A stretch of 64,000 nucleotides of DNA, from NCBI RefSeq assembly GCF_000155595.1, contig NZ_DS989904.1, positions 1,875,175 through 1,939,174 on the forward strand, given 5' to 3'. Under the pieces are notes generated by a model, which saw nothing but the letters and a program-made list of their open reading frames with translations, was not told the DNA's origin and did not search any database. A program made the position numbers and the translations under genes. Source of the stretch: Synechococcus sp. PCC 7335. GTDB taxonomy: Bacteria; Cyanobacteriota; Cyanobacteriia; Phormidesmidales; Phormidesmidaceae. Positions 26,081 through 35,815 of this stretch are shown here, piece after piece (position 1 is the stretch's first letter; each line of letters starts with the position of its first letter).

Positions 26081-27506
26081 TTTGAGTGAGCCTAAAGTCA
26101 CCCCCAAAATAGCTAAGTCTAAAACAGCTAAGCCTAAAACAGCCAGGCAGATCGCCTTTGAAGCGCTTCGAGCGATTGACCAGGGCGCTTTTGCTGATGT
26201 TGTTATAGATCGCAAACTTAAAGGTACCCAGACCGGCACTCAACTGGGTATTCAGCTTAGCTCTCAAGACAAAGGACTCGTTACTGAACTAGTATATGGC
26301 AGCGTCCGTAGACGGAGGACGCTAGATGCGCTAATCGATCAGTTCGGCAAGCGCCCTGCTTCAAAACAACATCGCGACCTACTGCAGATTCTTCGCCTAG
26401 GCTTCTATCAGCTCCGCTATCTAGACCATGTGCCCGTTCATGCGGTTGTTGATACAACTGTACAGCTAGCAAAGTCTCAACGCCTCGGTAAGCTAAGCGG
26501 TGTGGTCAACGCTATGCTGCGTCAATACGCCCGTGAAGCGATGCCTGCTGCGAACGTTATTGCTGATCCGCTAAAGCTTCCAGAAGAGCGCACTCGGCGC
26601 TTAGGCATTCTACATAGCTATCCAGATTGGATTATCGATGTTTGGCGCTCTATGCTACCAGATGATCAGGTGGAGGCGTTGTGTGAGTATTTCAATCGGT
26701 CGCCCTATCTAGAGCTAAGGATTAATCTTCAGCGGCAGTCTTTATCAGCAGCGATCGCCCTCTTTGCCGACGCTGGTATCGAGGCGCTGCCCATAGAAGG
26801 CGTTCCCTCCGCGCTCAGACTGACCACACACGCGGGTGCGGTGACTCAGCTGCCGGGCTATGCAGAAGGCTGGTGGGCGGTTCAAGATAGCAGTGCTCAG
26901 CTAGTGAGCTATCTATTAGACCCGCAGCCAGGAGAGGTCATTATTGATGCCTGTGCTGCGCCGGGAGGAAAAAGTCTGCATATTGCAGAGCTGATGAGGA
27001 ATGAAGGAACCGTCTGGAGCTGCGATCGCACCTCATCACGCACAAAAAAAATTCAGCAAAATATTGACCGTCTTGGCGCTACGATCGTCCGTCCGATCAT
27101 GGGCGATAGCCGCAATCAACCTACCTTTTTGGGTCAGGGCGATCGCGTCCTCCTAGATGTTCCATGTTCCGGGCTAGGTACGCTGAATCGTCATGCGGAT
27201 GCCCGCTGGCGACAGACGCCGGACTCGGTTGACTCTCTAGTCACTCTGCAGCAAGAGATATTGATGCACGCTTCAACCTGGGTAAAACCTGGCGGTGTCT
27301 TGGTTTATGCTACCTGCACGCTACATCCACAAGAAAACGAAGCCCAGATCAAAACGTTTCTTTCCCAGAACGCAGGTTGGACGATTGAGGCGCCGCCCCC
27401 TTCGTTTGGAATCGAACCTACTGAAGCAGGCTGGATTAAAGTGTGGCCCCACATTCAGCATATGGACGGCTTTTTCATAGTGAAGCTGCGCCGCGCCACC
27501 ACATAA
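26031..27506 (+). CDS. rsmB: 16S rRNA (cytosine-967-C5)-methyltransferase
   Basis: About 490 residues. The N-terminal NusB-like RNA-binding domain (RQIAFEALRAIDQGAFADVVID, LVTELVYGSVRRRRTLD) precedes a Rossmann methyltransferase: VIIDACAAPGGKSLHIAELM binds SAM, VLLDVPCSGLGTLNRHADAR holds the PCS motif with the release Cys, and VYATCTLHPQENE holds the nucleophile Cys. The start is uncertain: ATG 26031 (overlapping the upstream gene by 50 nt), TTG 26001 or TTG 26082 are all in frame. A Lys-rich leader follows. The end overlaps a convergent unknown gene by 32 nt. Confidence 0.93.
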   Translation: MRRGQCLLVVFAASGNSLSEPKVTPKIAKSKTAKPKTARQIAFEALRAIDQGAFADVVIDRKLKGTQTGTQLGIQLSSQDKGLVTELVYGSVRRRRTLDALIDQFGKRPASKQHRDLLQILRLGFYQLRYLDHVPVHAVVDTTVQLAKSQRLGKLSGVVNAMLRQYAREAMPAANVIADPLKLPEERTRRLGILHSYPDWIIDVWRSMLPDDQVEALCEYFNRSPYLELRINLQRQSLSAAIALFADAGIEALPIEGVPSALRLTTHAGAVTQLPGYAEGWWAVQDSSAQLVSYLLDPQPGEVIIDACAAPGGKSLHIAELMRNEGTVWSCDRTSSRTKKIQQNIDRLGATIVRPIMGDSRNQPTFLGQGDRVLLDVPCSGLGTLNRHADARWRQTPDSVDSLVTLQQEILMHASTWVKPGGVLVYATCTLHPQENEAQIKTFLSQNAGWTIEAPPPSFGIEPTEAGWIKVWPHIQHMDGFFIVKLRRATT

Positions 27507-27756
27507 ACGAATTCGCGTCATTCTGCATTGACGCTACCTCTGCCCGGTTCTGCTCAGCTAGCTTGTAATACCATTCACAATAGTCTGCAAACGCCTGTCG
27601 ATGCGCTGCTTCTCGTTGAAAGTCAATAGCAGCCTGATGTAGCTGTAGTGCTTCGCTAACCTCTCTGACTTCAGCAGAGCGCGGCACCAAATATTCAAAC
27701 ACAGCGCGTTGATGGATGCCTAGATGATTGACATCCGGCTTGATACTATCGGTCAT
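27475..27756 (-). CDS. Small conserved hypothetical protein
   Basis: 93 residues, soluble, mainly helical, with no recognised motif (HQRAVFEYLVPRSAEVREVSEAL, then WYYKLAEQNRAE). The start ATG overlaps the stop TGA of the upstream YdcF-like gene (ATGA at 27753-27756), so the two are likely translationally coupled. The 3' end overlaps rsmB by 32 nt in the opposite direction. No function can be given. Confidence 0.6.
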   Translation of the reverse strand: MTDSIKPDVNHLGIHQRAVFEYLVPRSAEVREVSEALQLHQAAIDFQREAAHRQAFADYCEWYYKLAEQNRAEVASMQNDANSFMWWRGAASL

Positions 27757-28544
27757 GCCCAGCCTCGAAGTCGATAAATTACAAACCCTACATATTCTTT
27801 CATCGCCCTTGTGAACCGCCCAGTCGCTTCAGCTCGGGGTAGCAAAGACAGAATCCGCCCTTCAATCGTAATCTCCCCCGACTCATCTGAGGGCGTTGTA
27901 ACGAGATAATCTGTGGGAGCTGGAATGACGTCAATATCGAGCTTTTGAAAGATGGCGACAGAGCGGGGCATATGCACTGCAGAAGTGACTAGCAACACAG
28001 AGTCGATTGATTGCGCGGCTAGAATCTTTTTGACGTTCACTGCATTTTGCCGGGTGTTGAGTGAAGTCTCCTCCAAAATGATGTCTGCTTCAGGTACGTT
28101 CATTGCCATCGCAAACGCTTTCATATCGTCTGCTTCAGACTCATCACTGCCGCCACGCCACTGCACCCGGCCGCCGCTGAGGATTAACTTTGGCGCTCGA
28201 CCCTGATTGTAAAGTCTAGCGGCATAGAGAATGCGATCGCCTGCTTCTGAGACTTCTACCCAAGGCCGTGGTGCGATCGCTGGTACAGTCGCTCCACCCA
28301 ATACCACAATCGCATCGGCTGTGGGCACTGGGTCGGGTGGAAAGTAGCGCCACTCTAATGAACTGAGCAGTTTGTTGCTGACGATAGGGTTGCTGCTGAA
28401 GAAAAGGATAAATAAGGCAAGCGCGATCGCGCCCGAGGCCCGCCGAGGATGACGCCACAGCCAGACTAGCCCTAGCATCATCAACAAGCTACTAAGCCCC
28501 ACAGGATAAACAAACAGAGGAAGCAGCTTAGACAGGAAAAACAT
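27753..28544 (-). CDS. YdcF/ElyC-family (DUF218) membrane protein
   Basis: 263 residues. Two N-terminal transmembrane helices (LLPLFVYPVGLSSLLMMLGL and GAIALALFILFFS) precede a DUF218 domain: DAIVVLGGATVPAI, LYNQGRAPKLILSGG, EETSLNTRQNAVNV, VLLVTSAVHMPRSVAIF. E. coli ElyC of this family affects envelope and peptidoglycan precursor metabolism, and vertebrate relatives include SanA. The exact reaction is unknown. It is the first gene of a two-gene unit with the 93-residue unknown (ATGA overlap). Confidence 0.85.
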   Translation of the reverse strand: MFFLSKLLPLFVYPVGLSSLLMMLGLVWLWRHPRRASGAIALALFILFFSSNPIVSNKLLSSLEWRYFPPDPVPTADAIVVLGGATVPAIAPRPWVEVSEAGDRILYAARLYNQGRAPKLILSGGRVQWRGGSDESEADDMKAFAMAMNVPEADIILEETSLNTRQNAVNVKKILAAQSIDSVLLVTSAVHMPRSVAIFQKLDIDVIPAPTDYLVTTPSDESGEITIEGRILSLLPRAEATGRFTRAMKEYVGFVIYRLRGWA

Positions 28545-28589
28545 AAAATTTGTGGAGTAATGGCAAATAGCGCTGCATGGGTAGACGAT

Positions 28590-29012
28590 CTACTTCCTCT
28601 GTCGCCGGGCTCGGGCCCGCTTCTGACGCTCTATATAGCGCCGATTGGCTTTGTTAGTCTTTAGAAAGGGCAGCTCCAAGTATGGATTGCCCGAGTCGTT
28701 TGGGTTCGGGCGTTTGAGCTTGTTGGTAGGCGGGAGTCCTGCTGGATCCTTTGGCGCTCCTCCCTTCATTTGCCACCAGCCGGTCGCGATGCCACCGGCT
28801 AAGCCACCGATTGCACCATATAAAATACTAAAGGGCACTGAATAGCCCAACAAGAAGATGATGATGAGAAAGATCAGCCAGGTTCTAACAGCTGCTGGAA
28901 TGATCAAATCAATCACGGCGGCAAATCCTGTATTGGGCGAAGGCAAGAGGGTGGTGGCGTGCCGATACATACTCAAAGCGAAGTCTATGCCTACATATGC
29001 CACCAGTCCCAC
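28590..29012 (-). CDS. Conserved membrane protein with basic C-terminus
   Basis: 140 residues. It has a hydrophobic N-terminal half with probable helices (VIDLIIPAAVRTWLIFLIII, then LGYSVPFSILYGAIGGLAGG) and a basic, Pro/Lys/Arg-rich cytosolic tail ending RQKRARARRQRK. Such an arrangement is seen in a group of cyanobacterial proteins of unknown role. The basic tail might bind nucleic acid or lipid head groups. The stop lies 45 nt upstream of the YdcF gene on the same strand, so co-transcription is possible. Confidence 0.65.
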   Translation of the reverse strand: MGLVAYVGIDFALSMYRHATTLLPSPNTGFAAVIDLIIPAAVRTWLIFLIIIFLLGYSVPFSILYGAIGGLAGGIATGWWQMKGGAPKDPAGLPPTNKLKRPNPNDSGNPYLELPFLKTNKANRRYIERQKRARARRQRK

Positions 29013-29122
29013 TTATTGTTTATGAGGTGGTTGAACAGTAGGGCAAAGTTCAGCCAAGTGCAATTCAGATAGGTGACAAGCGCTATAAAAGTCAGCGCTC
29101 CAAATATATCAGCTTTTTTCTA

Positions 29123-29659
29123 TCAGCTTTTTTTCTGGCCCTGATCCCATTCCAAAAGTGAATCGAAGACACGGCACAGTTGCTGCTGAATCTCAGCGAT
29201 TGGCTTGGTCGTATCAACTACTACTACCGGATCTGTTGGGTCGAAAGGTTCCATAGACTGCTTTGCTAGGATTGTCGCAGTCGCGTCGGCAATATCGCCA
29301 CACCGCTGTTCTACCCGCGCTTTCAAGACCTCAGGCGGCGCGGTGCAGTGCAAGAAAGTGAGCGGGAGATCTTGAGCAGCCGCTTTGGCGATCGCCTCTG
29401 TCCTTTTTGCCTGTCTATCAAACTTTGCATCCAATATCACCCGATAGCCCCGGGCTGCTAGCTGCACACCTAGATCGATGAGCCGAGTGTATGTCTTATT
29501 CGTCATCGCAGCGGTATAGATCTCATCGCTGCCTTTCTCATGCAAGCCAATTCCTGCGAGATGTTTACGCACCGCATCCGAGCGCAGACGAATAGCACTG
29601 GCTAGCTTTACTAGCTGATTAGCTGTCGTGCTTTTACCTGAGCCCGATAGCCCACACAT
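29123..29659 (-). CDS. P-loop kinase (COG0645-like), split partner of upstream gene
   Basis: 178 residues. MCGLSGSGKSTTANQL is a Walker A motif at the very N-terminus. The rest follows the gluconate-kinase-like fold (RLRSDAVRKHLAG, GYRVILDAKFDRQAKR, TAPPEVLKARVEQRC). In many bacteria this domain is fused C-terminally to an aminoglycoside-phosphotransferase-like domain. Here the upstream gene ends 5 nt before this ATG and in another frame. Adding one A to the A10 run at 29677-29686 would fuse them: the upstream frame would read through AAIVAM into CGLSG. It may therefore be one gene with a frameshift, or expressed by slippage. Confidence 0.8.
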   Translation of the reverse strand: MCGLSGSGKSTTANQLVKLASAIRLRSDAVRKHLAGIGLHEKGSDEIYTAAMTNKTYTRLIDLGVQLAARGYRVILDAKFDRQAKRTEAIAKAAAQDLPLTFLHCTAPPEVLKARVEQRCGDIADATATILAKQSMEPFDPTDPVVVVDTTKPIAEIQQQLCRVFDSLLEWDQGQKKS

Positions 29660-29664
29660 CGCGA

Positions 29665-30741
29665 CTATGGCCGCTCTTTTTTTTTTACATAGGACCAGGC
29701 TAGCTTATAGTACTTAGCCGCTTTCTCGCTAGCGGCCTTTTGATCTGCTTCAGATACAGAAGGATCGCCCAGCATAAAAGAAGTGACTTTTGCTCGCACG
29801 TAGGACTGACGACTGACATACAGGGGCAAAATCTCTAGCCCTTCGTAGTCGCCTGTTGCCTCAGCGTATTGATTCAAGAAGACTTGACTAAGGTCGTGTC
29901 GACCTGCGACTTCTAAGTCCATGACGATATAGGCAATATCGAACATCGTATCGACGAAGCGGAAAGGCTCATTGAATTCAATACAGTCAAAGAGTAAGAT
30001 CTTGCCTTCCCATTCGCAGATATTGCCAAGATGCAAATCGCCGTGGCAAGCGCGTATTTTATCGGCATCTAGCCGCTTTTGAAAAAGGGCTTGTTCAGTT
30101 TCAAAGAAGCTGTCTGTGTAGGCTTTAGTTTCGTCAAACTGCTGCTGGGTTTGAGGTTTGGTGATCTCGTTGCCGCCAATGTAGGCAGTGGTCTGTTCGT
30201 AGTTTTCATCAAATGCCTGACGAATAGCGGCTGGGGTACCATAGCTGCGGATATGGTCGCTAGTAGCGGTTTGGCTGTGAAACTCAGCGACGGTTTGGGC
30301 AAGCGATCGCACCTTCTCTTCATCCAACAGTCCCCTGGCGAACTGCTCGCTAAGCAGCGCTGACTGTGGAAACTGTTGCATCTTTACCGCATATTCGATC
30401 GGTTCACCATTGCCATCGATCTGTGCTCTACTCGTTTCTGGGCTACTTATTTCTGGGCTACCTGCCGCCTCAGTAATTGCCACGACCTCTAGATACAAAT
30501 CCCCCGCACCTCGCTGATTTAACCGCAGCTCTTCTTCACAAAAATGCTTGCGTTTCTCTAATGTGGAATAGTCTAGAAACCCAAAGTTGACCGGCTTTTT
30601 CAACTTGTAGACATAGTCCCCAGTCAGCAGCACATACGACACGTGAGTCTGCATTAGGCGAATAGGTTCAACCACCGGATGCTGATAGAAATCCGGCGCG
30701 AGCATTTGCTGAACTAGCGTGGGTAAAGTGGAATCAGGCAT
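29665..30741 (-). CDS. Aminoglycoside-phosphotransferase-like kinase (COG2187-like)
   Basis: About 358 residues from ATG 30741; the further upstream start at 30840 is unlikely because it lies in the rplY terminator. APH/choline-kinase fold: VSYVLLTGDYVYKLKKPVNFG near the N-terminus, ACHGDLHLGNICEWEGKILL with the catalytic Asp, FDCIEFNEPFRFVDTMFDIAYIVMDLE with the metal-binding Asp. The phosphate acceptor is unknown. The protein ends at a poly-Lys stretch read from the A10 tract, then ERP and stop. The kinase gene follows immediately; the pair normally forms one polypeptide. Confidence 0.8.
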   Translation of the reverse strand: MPDSTLPTLVQQMLAPDFYQHPVVEPIRLMQTHVSYVLLTGDYVYKLKKPVNFGFLDYSTLEKRKHFCEEELRLNQRGAGDLYLEVVAITEAAGSPEISSPETSRAQIDGNGEPIEYAVKMQQFPQSALLSEQFARGLLDEEKVRSLAQTVAEFHSQTATSDHIRSYGTPAAIRQAFDENYEQTTAYIGGNEITKPQTQQQFDETKAYTDSFFETEQALFQKRLDADKIRACHGDLHLGNICEWEGKILLFDCIEFNEPFRFVDTMFDIAYIVMDLEVAGRHDLSQVFLNQYAEATGDYEGLEILPLYVSRQSYVRAKVTSFMLGDPSVSEADQKAASEKAAKYYKLAWSYVKKKERP

Positions 30742-30815
30742 AGTTTCTAAAAGTAGGCAGAAATAGTTTCTACAAGTTAGGTAGATAAAGCTGTCAACTC
30801 CTAATAGCAAACAAA

Positions 30816-30845
30816 AGGGGCTAGGAATTTTATCTCCCAACCCCT
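30816..30845 (-). terminator. Rho-independent terminator of rplY
   Basis: On the minus strand AGGGGTTGGGA pairs with TTCCTAGCCCCT, followed by TTTGTTTGC. It lies about 60 nt past the rplY stop, and separates rplY from the APH-like gene. Confidence 0.82.
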
Positions 30846-30906
30846 CTTAATTTCCAAAAGCAAGCTGTTTAGAATTGGCCTACAGAGTAGGCTTTCATCG
30901 TAAGTC

Positions 30907-31557
30907 TCAATTAGCTGTGTTGATGTCTTCTTCAACATTGAGTGTTTCTGTCGGCGTTGCTTCAGGCACCTCTCCTGAGGCTGCTTCAACCGCGGCGGCA
31001 GTACGAGGTGCTAGCACTGATACTACCAACAGGCTAGGTTCTACTGTCACGGATGTACCTTTGGGCAACTTAATTTCACCGACATGTAGCGCATCGCCGA
31101 TCTTCAGCTCAGAAACATCTACATCTAGCGACTGAGGGATCGCATCAGGTGGACACTTTAGCTGGATTTCAGTCATCACGGTATCAAGCGTACCGCCTTC
31201 GTCAGTCACACCAACCGCGTCCCCAACGAAGTTGATTGGCATACTAACTTCAATTTCTGACTGCGAAGCAATTGAGAAAAAGCTGAGGTGGTGAAGCTTA
31301 TTTTTCCAAGGATGCTTTTGTACCTCGCGCAAAATCACTTTGCCGCTCCAGGGCACATCAGGTACGTTAACGGTAATCACTGACTTATTTACCGAGGCTT
31401 TGCGCAAAAGGGCTTCAGCGTCGTAGTTGCTGAGCTTCAACGGAAGAGAGTTGGCCCCATCATGTCCGTATAGGACGGCGGGTAGTGTGCCTTCTCTACG
31501 AAGTCTTTTGGGCTTGTCTTCCGGCGCGCGCTGAGCGCATTCAATTGATAGATCCAT
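30907..31557 (-). CDS. rplY: 50S ribosomal protein L25, long (CTC) form
   Basis: 216 residues. The N-terminal L25 domain (LRREGTLPAVLYGHDGANSLPL) binds 5S rRNA, and the C-terminal TL5-like beta domain (INFVGDAVGVTDEGGTLDTV, LHVGEIKLPKGTSV) is the usual extension. An Ala/Glu/Thr-rich tail ends the protein. It is a component of the large ribosomal subunit. It is monocistronic with its own terminator. The start MDLSIECAQRAPEDKPKRLR agrees with the family. Confidence 0.93.
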   Translation of the reverse strand: MDLSIECAQRAPEDKPKRLRREGTLPAVLYGHDGANSLPLKLSNYDAEALLRKASVNKSVITVNVPDVPWSGKVILREVQKHPWKNKLHHLSFFSIASQSEIEVSMPINFVGDAVGVTDEGGTLDTVMTEIQLKCPPDAIPQSLDVDVSELKIGDALHVGEIKLPKGTSVTVEPSLLVVSVLAPRTAAAVEAASGEVPEATPTETLNVEEDINTAN

Positions 31558-31824
31558 GAGAGTTCTGTTTGTTCAGGCGGTGTGTTCAGTCTGTAATGGG
31601 TTTAAAGCTAAGGCAGGTGTCAAAGGCCAGACAAGCCCGAGGATCTATAGTACCTGATTAGTGGGCGATCTCATGAGGTTGTTTTCTACTGATTCTCGCT
31701 GATACTTCCATCTGGGTAGACCATTTTCGTGCAGGCATTCCAGCTCTAGCAGAACTGCTGATACAAGAACAGGTGTTGATCCATCCATGCTTCGTCTGTT
31801 AGATACTCTATAAATTAGGCGACT

Positions 31825-33629
<1,805 letters not shown>

Positions 33630-34676
33630 ATGAGTTTATACGCAGAACTTCACCGCCATTTAGGCGGCTCTGTCGTGCCCAGAGTGCTATGGCGCTATTT
33701 CGAACGTAACCGACCAGACATCTCAGACCAATTTGATAGCTACGGCGACTTCGAACGGTTTTATACTCAGCCGAAAGACACGCTAGAAGAATATCTGAAG
33801 CTCCATACGCTAGTTGAAAGCGTACAGACTAGAGAAGCGCTGCCTTACTTCATCTATCGGTTAATTCGCGGTGCCTATATCTTTGAGAACTTGGCCTATC
33901 TAGAGCTGCGCTACACACCGTTCTATCGCACGCCTGAGCGATTAGGCCATGTGGAAAGGATCGATGCGATGGCTGAGATTATTGAGGTCGTCGGCCGTGC
34001 CAGCCAGCAAAGTGAATATCCGGTGGTGACTAAGCAAATCCTTTGTATGCATTCTAGGCTGCCCTATGAAATCAACCGCGCCACGCTAGAGCTAGCTGCT
34101 CAATACCCTGAGTATGTCTGTGGGGTAGACATTGCTGGTGGGGACGCTGCCTACAACCTAGAGGAGATCAAACGCCTGTATACGCATGCTCAAAATCTAG
34201 GGCTAAACACGACTGGCCATCTCTATGAAACCAAAGATGGCTGCTACCCAGAGCTATTGCCCTACCTCAAGCGCATCGGTCACGGTATTCAAATCCCATT
34301 GCACTACCCTGAACTGCTCAAGGATGTTGCAGCTAGAGGCCAGTGTCTAGAAGTGTGTCCAACGACCTACTTGCAAACCGGCACTCTAGAAGAAATCGCT
34401 CAGCTCAAAACGGTGTTCGATCGCTGCTTTGATGCGGGTGTAGATATTGCCATTTGTACAGACAACGCTGGCTTACACAATGTCCGGTTACCGTTTGAAT
34501 ATGAAAACTTGCTCACTCACGATGTGATTGGCTTCGATGGACTAAGGGCCTGTCAGGCAGCGGCCTTTCGCCATGCGTTTGCTTGGAGCCATCCTCATCA
34601 GCCAGCTTCTGTGATCTCTAACTTGCTCAATGAACAGAGAAAACGCCAAGCCGATAGAGAGTCAGTTACTCAGTGA
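33630..34676 (+). CDS. Adenosine deaminase-family amidohydrolase
   Basis: 348 residues. The N-terminal HxH zinc motif is in ELHRHLGGS (residues 7-15); TGHLYET holds a His-x-x-Glu corresponding to HAGE; RIGHG and CPTTYL follow as in the family; the last Asp is in ICTDNAGLHN. Adenosine deaminases have Asp-Asp at that place and here it is Asp-Asn. The enzyme is thus a purine-type deaminase whose substrate may be adenosine or a modified nucleoside. It lies divergent to purA, an AMP-forming enzyme, which suits purine recycling. Confidence 0.8.
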   Translation: MSLYAELHRHLGGSVVPRVLWRYFERNRPDISDQFDSYGDFERFYTQPKDTLEEYLKLHTLVESVQTREALPYFIYRLIRGAYIFENLAYLELRYTPFYRTPERLGHVERIDAMAEIIEVVGRASQQSEYPVVTKQILCMHSRLPYEINRATLELAAQYPEYVCGVDIAGGDAAYNLEEIKRLYTHAQNLGLNTTGHLYETKDGCYPELLPYLKRIGHGIQIPLHYPELLKDVAARGQCLEVCPTTYLQTGTLEEIAQLKTVFDRCFDAGVDIAICTDNAGLHNVRLPFEYENLLTHDVIGFDGLRACQAAAFRHAFAWSHPHQPASVISNLLNEQRKRQADRESVTQ

Positions 34677-34773
34677 TAGGCGCGGGAGTCCATCTCGTAT
34701 TTCTGTTGACGGTACTAGGTTGGCGAGACTATGTGCATATTTTGCACAGGTTTTCTAAATCGAATACTGATCA

Positions 34774-35268
34774 TCATTCAGCGGATATACCAAAGATTTC
34801 GTGCTGTAAGGTTTCATCTTGACTCGCAGCGTTTAGAATCTCCATGTATTCAGACAGCTTGAGTCCGCTAGCCTGGATGATCTCAATCGTATCGGTCTCG
34901 ATAGACTGCTGGACTGCTAGAGCGGTAGGGCTAGTCTCATCTTCGGGTAGTTCGGATTGGCGATCGCTTAGGAGCTGCAAAATTTGAACGTAGGCTCTAG
35001 CAAACTGATCGAGTTTGTCTGCGGATGGCTGTGCCGCCGCGCCTATAGTGACTAGTGGCGCCGACAGGCTGCTGCTTGGGAAAGTAAGCACTACTGAGCC
35101 TACTAGTAGTAGAACGACAAAGAGATTGAGTAGCGATAGTAGTGGAGCTTTGAGGCTTGTACTGATGGCTTGGGTAAAGCGATATGAGTCTTTCCCTCGA
35201 ATATCCGATGGATAAAAGAATATTCTATTAAGACTGAAAAAAACGGACATGTGACAAACTTCATTCAT
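34774..35268 (-). CDS. Secreted DUF4168-like protein
   Basis: 164 residues. A long N-terminal region holds a signal segment (LLNLFVVLLLVGSVVLTFP) and an SSLSAP cleavage area. The mature domain is helical: KLDQFARAYVQILQLLSDR, then SGLKLSEYMEILNAASQDE, as in DUF4168 proteins. Relatives are small periplasmic proteins of unknown role. It is divergent from the PedR-like gene; the two starts are only 39 nt apart, so they share a regulatory region. The start may be internal to the given ATG, for instance around residue 30. Confidence 0.7.
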   Translation of the reverse strand: MNEVCHMSVFFSLNRIFFYPSDIRGKDSYRFTQAISTSLKAPLLSLLNLFVVLLLVGSVVLTFPSSSLSAPLVTIGAAAQPSADKLDQFARAYVQILQLLSDRQSELPEDETSPTALAVQQSIETDTIEIIQASGLKLSEYMEILNAASQDETLQHEIFGISAE

Positions 35269-35307
35269 TACAATTGTTACTAAGCATAATTACAGATCAA
35301 GGACCCT

Positions 35308-35613
35308 ATGACAGGCAGCCCAGCCCCCGAAATCGACAGTCAAAATTTAACCGACGAGGTCATAGAAAGTGCTCAGCATGACTTGTCTAAGCGGGAGCTA
35401 GAGATTGTGGAGCTAGTAGCAGCAGGACTAACCAACCAAGAAATTTCTCAGCGGCTAGAAATTAGCAAGCGCACCGTCGACAATCATGTGAGCAACATTC
35501 TGAGTAAGACAGCAGCTGGCAATCGAGTTGCCTTAGTGCGCTGGGCCTTACAGTCTGGCAAAGTATGCATCGACGAGCTGAACTGCTGCCGTCTACCAGA
35601 TGCTCCTGTCTAG
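35308..35613 (+). CDS. pedR: LuxR-type small regulator, PedR-like
   Basis: 101 residues, a LuxR/NarL helix-turn-helix with little else: DLSKRELEIVELVAAGLTNQ then EISQRLEISKRTVDNHVSNI. The C-terminus WALQSGKVCIDELNCC resembles cyanobacterial PedR (Synechocystis Ssl0564), where a conserved Cys makes DNA binding respond to reduced thioredoxin and so to photosynthetic electron flow. I assign PedR on this tail and length, from memory of the family. It has no receiver domain. It is divergent from the secreted DUF4168-like gene, a possible target. Confidence 0.75.
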   Translation: MTGSPAPEIDSQNLTDEVIESAQHDLSKRELEIVELVAAGLTNQEISQRLEISKRTVDNHVSNILSKTAAGNRVALVRWALQSGKVCIDELNCCRLPDAPV

Positions 35614-35815
35614 GGAGATATCACTATTTCCCTTCCCTTGGTTTCACTCTTTGTCTCATAAATCGCTTTGTCCTAGCTTTGTCCTATAAGGCGGGTATCA
35701 AATACTTCTGTGATCTAGATAGCTGCTTTGCGGTCAAACATATTTGACGCGCTGACTCCTTGGGAGGTTAAACTTTCTGAGCGTAGAGAACTCGAAAGTG
35801 AAGAATTAAAGGACT

